Below, in pieces: positions 8,106-10,300 of a stretch of DNA of 10,300 bases (its first letter is position 1; each line of letters opens with the position of its first letter). The stretch covers positions 1 through 10,300 of the forward strand of contig CAJTWQ010000055.1 of the NCBI GenBank assembly GCA_910579835.1, given 5' to 3'. The notes beneath the pieces were generated by a model. The model did no database searches. It was given only the letters and a program-made list of their open reading frames with translations, and was not told the DNA's origin. Made by a program: the position numbers and the translations under genes. The stretch comes from an uncultured Ruminococcus sp. (lineage in GTDB: Bacteria; Bacillota; Clostridia; Oscillospirales; Ruminococcaceae).

Positions 8106-8768
8106 TCACACTCCCCTCTCCATAGGATCCCATATAAATTTATGCATCTGAAGCTGCATTCTTACATCATTCATCCTATGCTTTTTCATGAATTCAACTA
8201 TCTCTGCCGGATCAAGCCTGCCGAAAACAGGACTGAAATATACATAGCATTTTTCAGTCAAAGAATATGTCCTTATGATCTCAAGTCCACACTTGAGATC
8301 ATCTGCTGAACCGGCAACAAGTTTTACCGTATCATCTTGTTTCAGAAGCTCAAAATTAAGAAGCTCCATTTTCTCCTCCATACCACTGCCGGGGAGCTTA
8401 TAATCCATAGTAAATAACGGTCTATTGTCCAAATCTGCAAATGGTGCAAGGTAAACGCTTCCGTTGGTCTCCACCTCAACGGACAATCCGTTTTCCCCCA
8501 ACATACTGATAAGCTCTCTCACGCCGCGAACAAGCAACGGTTCTCCTCCGGTAAGAGTTACGTTGCGAATTCCAGTTTTCAGAACATATTTAAGAATTTC
8601 ACTGTCATCCATAGAGTCAAACGACGTATCCGGCTGATTTGCCCATGAAGTATCGCAGTATGTGCAGCTGAGATTGCATCCCGGAAAACGTATAAAAACC
8701 GCAAGTTCGCCTGCTCGGGTTCCCTCTCCGTTTATGCTGGAAAAAAACTCTGCCACTTTATATATCAT
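8106..8768 (-). CDS. queE: 7-carboxy-7-deazaguanine synthase QueE (radical SAM)
   Basis: Radical SAM enzyme that rearranges 6-carboxy-5,6,7,8-tetrahydropterin to 7-carboxy-7-deazaguanine. In 220 residues it shows FSSINGEGTRAG at 9-20, the canonical CX3CX2C iron-sulfur motif C31, C35, C38 (CNLSCTYC), the SAM-binding TLTGGEPLL at 71-79, and the C-terminal QLQMHKFIW (205-213). ATG 8768 shares one base with the queD stop (TGATG). A GTG directly before it (8771) is an alternative start adding one residue: AGGAG is nine bases from the ATG and six from the GTG, so both are workable. The gene carries a perfect 12-bp inverted repeat at 8275-8302. Confidence 0.95.
   Translation of the reverse strand: MIYKVAEFFSSINGEGTRAGELAVFIRFPGCNLSCTYCDTSWANQPDTSFDSMDDSEILKYVLKTGIRNVTLTGGEPLLVRGVRELISMLGENGLSVEVETNGSVYLAPFADLDNRPLFTMDYKLPGSGMEEKMELLNFELLKQDDTVKLVAGSADDLKCGLEIIRTYSLTEKCYVYFSPVFGRLDPAEIVEFMKKHRMNDVRMQLQMHKFIWDPMERGV
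8275..8302 (-). repeat. Perfect 12-bp inverted repeat inside queE
   Basis: ATGATCTCAAGT (8275-8286) and its exact reverse complement ACTTGAGATCAT (8291-8302) flank a 4-base loop. In the mRNA this makes a 12-bp hairpin in the codons for DDLKCGLEII (queE residues about 156-165). No T-tract follows on the minus strand, so it does not look like a terminator. Confidence 0.85.
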
Positions 8769-9193
8769 CACTCATCACTCCTGTAGGATGCGCAGTTGTC
8801 AGGCGTTTCATAAACCGTCACTTTGCTTACAGGCTCCCCTGAATCACAGAGAAGCTCGTAAAAATACTTTGCAAAACATTCTGCTGTCGGACGAAAATTT
8901 ACAGAAACCAAACGAAATCCCTCATTATTCAAAATCTCAACAGTAAGCGGGCGAAGAGTTCCCGATTCATAAATAAGAGCATGATCAAAATAATCAGCCA
9001 TATCCCGAAGCCGCCTTTTTAGAGGCCCGAAATCTTCCACCATTCCTCTGAACTCACCGTTTTTTTGAAGTTCCTTCTGAGAGATTTCAGCTTCAACTAT
9101 CCAGCGATGTCCATGGATATTAGCGCATTTTCCGCTGTATCCGCTGAGAAAGTGAGCGCTGTCAAACGCTGCCTTTACTTTCAATTCATACAT
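8768..9193 (-). CDS. queD: 6-carboxy-5,6,7,8-tetrahydropterin synthase QueD
   Basis: Zinc enzyme of the PTPS/QueD T-fold family, converting dihydroneopterin triphosphate to 6-carboxytetrahydropterin. The 141-residue product has zinc ligands H14 (FDSAHFL), H27 and H29 (IHGHRW), catalytic Cys23 in SGKCANIHGH, the FDHALI motif at 69-74, PTAECFAKYFYE at 102-113 and a C-terminal YETPDN with the substrate-anchoring Glu129. ATG 9193 is chosen because similarity begins there and GGGGTG lies just upstream. The frame stays open to an ATG at 9358, but those 55 extra codons would run through the promoter -10 box, the riboswitch and the terminator. It is the first gene of the que operon and overlaps queE by one base. 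Confidence 0.95.
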   Translation of the reverse strand: MYELKVKAAFDSAHFLSGYSGKCANIHGHRWIVEAEISQKELQKNGEFRGMVEDFGPLKRRLRDMADYFDHALIYESGTLRPLTVEILNNEGFRLVSVNFRPTAECFAKYFYELLCDSGEPVSKVTVYETPDNCASYRSDE

Positions 9194-9198
9194 ATATA

Positions 9199-9204
9199 CA
9201 CCCC
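9199..9204 (-). promoter_or_regulatory. Ribosome binding site of queD
   Basis: GGGGTG on the minus strand, five bases before ATG 9193 and ten bases after the attenuator T-tract. It supports the short queD start rather than the upstream in-frame ATG at 9358. Confidence 0.6.
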
Positions 9205-9213
9205 ATAAAATCC

Positions 9214-9249
9214 AAATAAAAATGCGTGAGTTTGCAGAAACACACGCAT
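9214..9249 (-). terminator. Intrinsic terminator (attenuator) in the que leader
   Basis: On the minus strand ATGCGTG (9249-9243) pairs with CACGCAT (9228-9222). After one mismatch GTTT pairs with AAAC, closing a 4-base loop CTGC. The stem is followed at once by TTTTATTT (9221-9214). It lies 20 bases before the queD start and downstream of a probable preQ1 aptamer, the usual place for a riboswitch expression platform. Confidence 0.85.
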
Positions 9250-9275
9250 CCAAAAATTTCTTTGTGATCTGCCCG

Positions 9276-9317
9276 TAGTTTTGTTTTTCGACAGGATGGT
9301 GCAAATGAACTGTCGTA
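9276..9317 (-). promoter_or_regulatory. Probable preQ1-I riboswitch aptamer
   Basis: A short hairpin stem CGACAG (9315-9310) and CTGTCG (9294-9289) closes a 15-base loop that begins UUC and contains CACC. It is followed directly by an A-rich tail AAAAACAAAACUA. This matches the plan of the preQ1-I class (Rfam RF00522): one stem, a UUC...ACC loop, and an A-rich 3' tail that folds back to form a pseudoknot. Here loop UUUG (9305-9302) can pair with CAAA (9283-9280). The stem begins about at the predicted transcription start and the terminator follows 26 bases after the tail. The genes controlled make preQ1 itself, so ligand-induced termination is expected. The loop is somewhat longer than in the Bacillus example; class assignment is by eye. 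Confidence 0.75.
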
Positions 9318-9322
9318 TATTT

Positions 9323-9351
9323 ATTATAACACATTTCAAAAAATTTGTCAA
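9323..9351 (-). promoter_or_regulatory. Consensus sigma-A promoter of the que operon
   Basis: On the minus strand, perfect TTGACA (9346-9351) and perfect TATAAT (9323-9328) with a 17-base spacer, plus an extended -10 TG one base before the -10 box. Transcription should begin near 9316, just at the foot of the riboswitch stem. Confidence 0.93.
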
Positions 9352-9370
9352 TAATCATGAAGAGGGCTTT

Positions 9371-9411
9371 AAAAAACGATGGACTGATACATCATAGATG
9401 CAGCAGTCCCA
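9371..9411 (-). terminator. Intrinsic terminator after the aminotransferase gene
   Basis: On the minus strand GGACTG pairs with CAGTCC (9409-9404 and 9386-9381). After one mismatch TGCATC pairs with GATGTA (one G-U), closing a 3-base loop. Four bases after the stem comes a run of six T (9376-9371). It follows the aminotransferase stop by a few bases and separates that gene from the que promoter. Confidence 0.85.
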
Positions 9412-9416
9412 TATCT

Positions 9417-10300
9417 TTATTTTTCAGAAAGAAGCTTCTCAGCGCTTGCGAGCTTAACGCAAATTACAAAAAGCTCCATTGCTTTTGCAAGATCCTTAAC
9501 AGGAGGATATGTAGGAGCTAATCTGATATTCCTGTCATCAGGATCAACACCGTACGGGAATGTGGCTCCCGCACCAGTGAGAGTAACTCCAGCTTCACTG
9601 CAAAGCTTTACAATTCGTTTTGCACAGCCTTTCATTGCATTAAAGGATACAAAATATCCTCCTTCCGGTTCTGTCCATGATCCAATTCCTAAAGGAGCGA
9701 TTTCCTTTTCCAAAGTCTTACACACCATATCAAACTTTGGAGCGATAATATCCTTGTGCTTTTTCATATGCTCGCACATATTCTCAAAACTACCGAAAAA
9801 TTTAACATGACGAAGCTGATTCATTTTATCATAACTGATAATGCTGATTCCCAAAAGTTTTTTTAGTTCATCAACATTTCTTTTGCTTGCCCCCATTACT
9901 GCAACACCGGCGCCGGGAAAAGTAATCTTTGAGGTAGAACCAAAAATATATACAATATCTTCATTTCCAACTTTTTTAGCTTCATCAAGAATGTTAAGAA
10001 TTAAAGTAGGTTCATCGGTTAAATGATGAATACAATATGCGTTGTCCCAGAAAATTCTAAAATCCTTTGCAGCCGGTTTAAGATTCGCAAAACGCTTTAC
10101 CGTTTCATCGCTATAAGAAATACCGTCTGGATTTGAATACTGAGGAACGCACCAGATGCCCTTAATGGATTCGTCTTCAGTCACCAATCTTTCGATTATA
10201 TCCATATCAGGTCCCGTCTTAGTCATAGGAATATTTATCATTTCGATTCCAAAATATTCAGTCACTTTAAAATGTCTGTCATACCCCGGAACAGGACACA
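9417..10300 (-). CDS. Aspartate aminotransferase-like PLP enzyme, subgroup Ic (N-terminus off window)
   Basis: Fold-type I PLP aminotransferase, best matching the MocR-related aspartate aminotransferase family (PF12897). It probably moves the amino group between aspartate and 2-oxoglutarate, though substrate is inferred. The frame is open to the window edge and reads CPVPGYDRHF before the first possible start codon, so the 293 visible residues are a C-terminal part of a protein usually around 430. Visible features are WCVPQYSNPDG, the cofactor-contacting WDNAYCIHHL, the PLP lysine motif GSTSKITFPGAG, EPEGGYFVSF, and RLAPTYPP with the carboxylate-binding arginine. A GTG at 10265 is an internal valine codon, not the start. 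A strong terminator follows the stop, so it is transcribed separately from the que operon. Confidence 0.92.
   Translation of the reverse strand, partial: CPVPGYDRHFKVTEYFGIEMINIPMTKTGPDMDIIERLVTEDESIKGIWCVPQYSNPDGISYSDETVKRFANLKPAAKDFRIFWDNAYCIHHLTDEPTLILNILDEAKKVGNEDIVYIFGSTSKITFPGAGVAVMGASKRNVDELKKLLGISIISYDKMNQLRHVKFFGSFENMCEHMKKHKDIIAPKFDMVCKTLEKEIAPLGIGSWTEPEGGYFVSFNAMKGCAKRIVKLCSEAGVTLTGAGATFPYGVDPDDRNIRLAPTYPPVKDLAKAMELFVICVKLASAEKLLSEK

Noticed and set aside
8104..8133. N-terminal extension of folE to 8133
   Set aside because: It would overlap the queE coding end, and ATG 8103 has a good GGGGAG site and matches the family start.
7546..8309. Overlapping plus-strand open frames opposite folE and queE
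   Set aside because: They lie wholly within conserved minus-strand enzymes, with unrecognisable products rich in His, Tyr and Phe.
9194..9358. N-terminal extension of queD to an ATG at 9358
   Set aside because: The 55 extra codons cover the -35 and -10 boxes, aptamer and terminator hairpin, show no QueD similarity, and a better start with its own ribosome binding site lies at 9193.
9417..10265. Complete aminotransferase gene starting at GTG 10265
   Set aside because: The frame continues upstream to the window edge with family-typical CPVPGYDRHF, so the gene is truncated by the window and the GTG encodes an internal valine.
1..10300. Mobile elements, CRISPR arrays, tRNA or rRNA genes
   Set aside because: No transposase, integrase, regularly spaced repeat or recognisable structural RNA gene was found on either strand.

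Overview
All protein-coding genes that I can support lie on the minus strand, so transcription runs from high to low coordinates. The moderately AT-rich composition, AGGAG-type ribosome binding sites, consensus sigma-A promoters, an AddA-type helicase-nuclease and a preQ1 riboswitch ahead of a queuosine-precursor operon all point to a Firmicute. It is most likely a Clostridia member, perhaps Ruminococcus-like. The genus is inference; no marker gene in the window settles it.

Layout in the direction of transcription. (1) 10300-9417: C-terminal two thirds of an aspartate aminotransferase-like PLP enzyme (subgroup Ic / MocR-type), cut by the window edge, followed by an intrinsic terminator. (2) 9351-6348: a complete preQ1 operon. 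It has a perfect-consensus promoter, a leader with a probable preQ1-I aptamer and a Rho-independent terminator, then queD, queE, folE, queC and queF, tightly packed or overlapping. FolE makes dihydroneopterin triphosphate from GTP, QueD makes carboxytetrahydropterin, QueE makes carboxydeazaguanine, QueC makes preQ0 and QueF reduces it to preQ1. The end product is the ligand expected to switch the operon off. (3) 6336 to the low-coordinate edge: a second operon with its own good sigma-A promoter: maf (nucleotide pyrophosphatase), a DUF1015 gene of unknown function, ligA (NAD+-dependent DNA ligase) and addA (helicase-nuclease subunit, running off the window after about 791 residues). This group has a genome-maintenance theme.

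I see no mobile element, CRISPR array, tRNA or rRNA. The window is mostly conserved housekeeping genes. The parts most worth a second look are the riboswitch leader and its proposed antiterminator, the DUF1015 protein with a DGNHS motif, a perfect 12-bp inverted repeat inside queE, and a long stem-loop between the DUF1015 gene and ligA. There is no gene-free stretch over 300 bases. The longest, 9194-9416, is fully explained by a terminator, promoter, riboswitch and attenuator.
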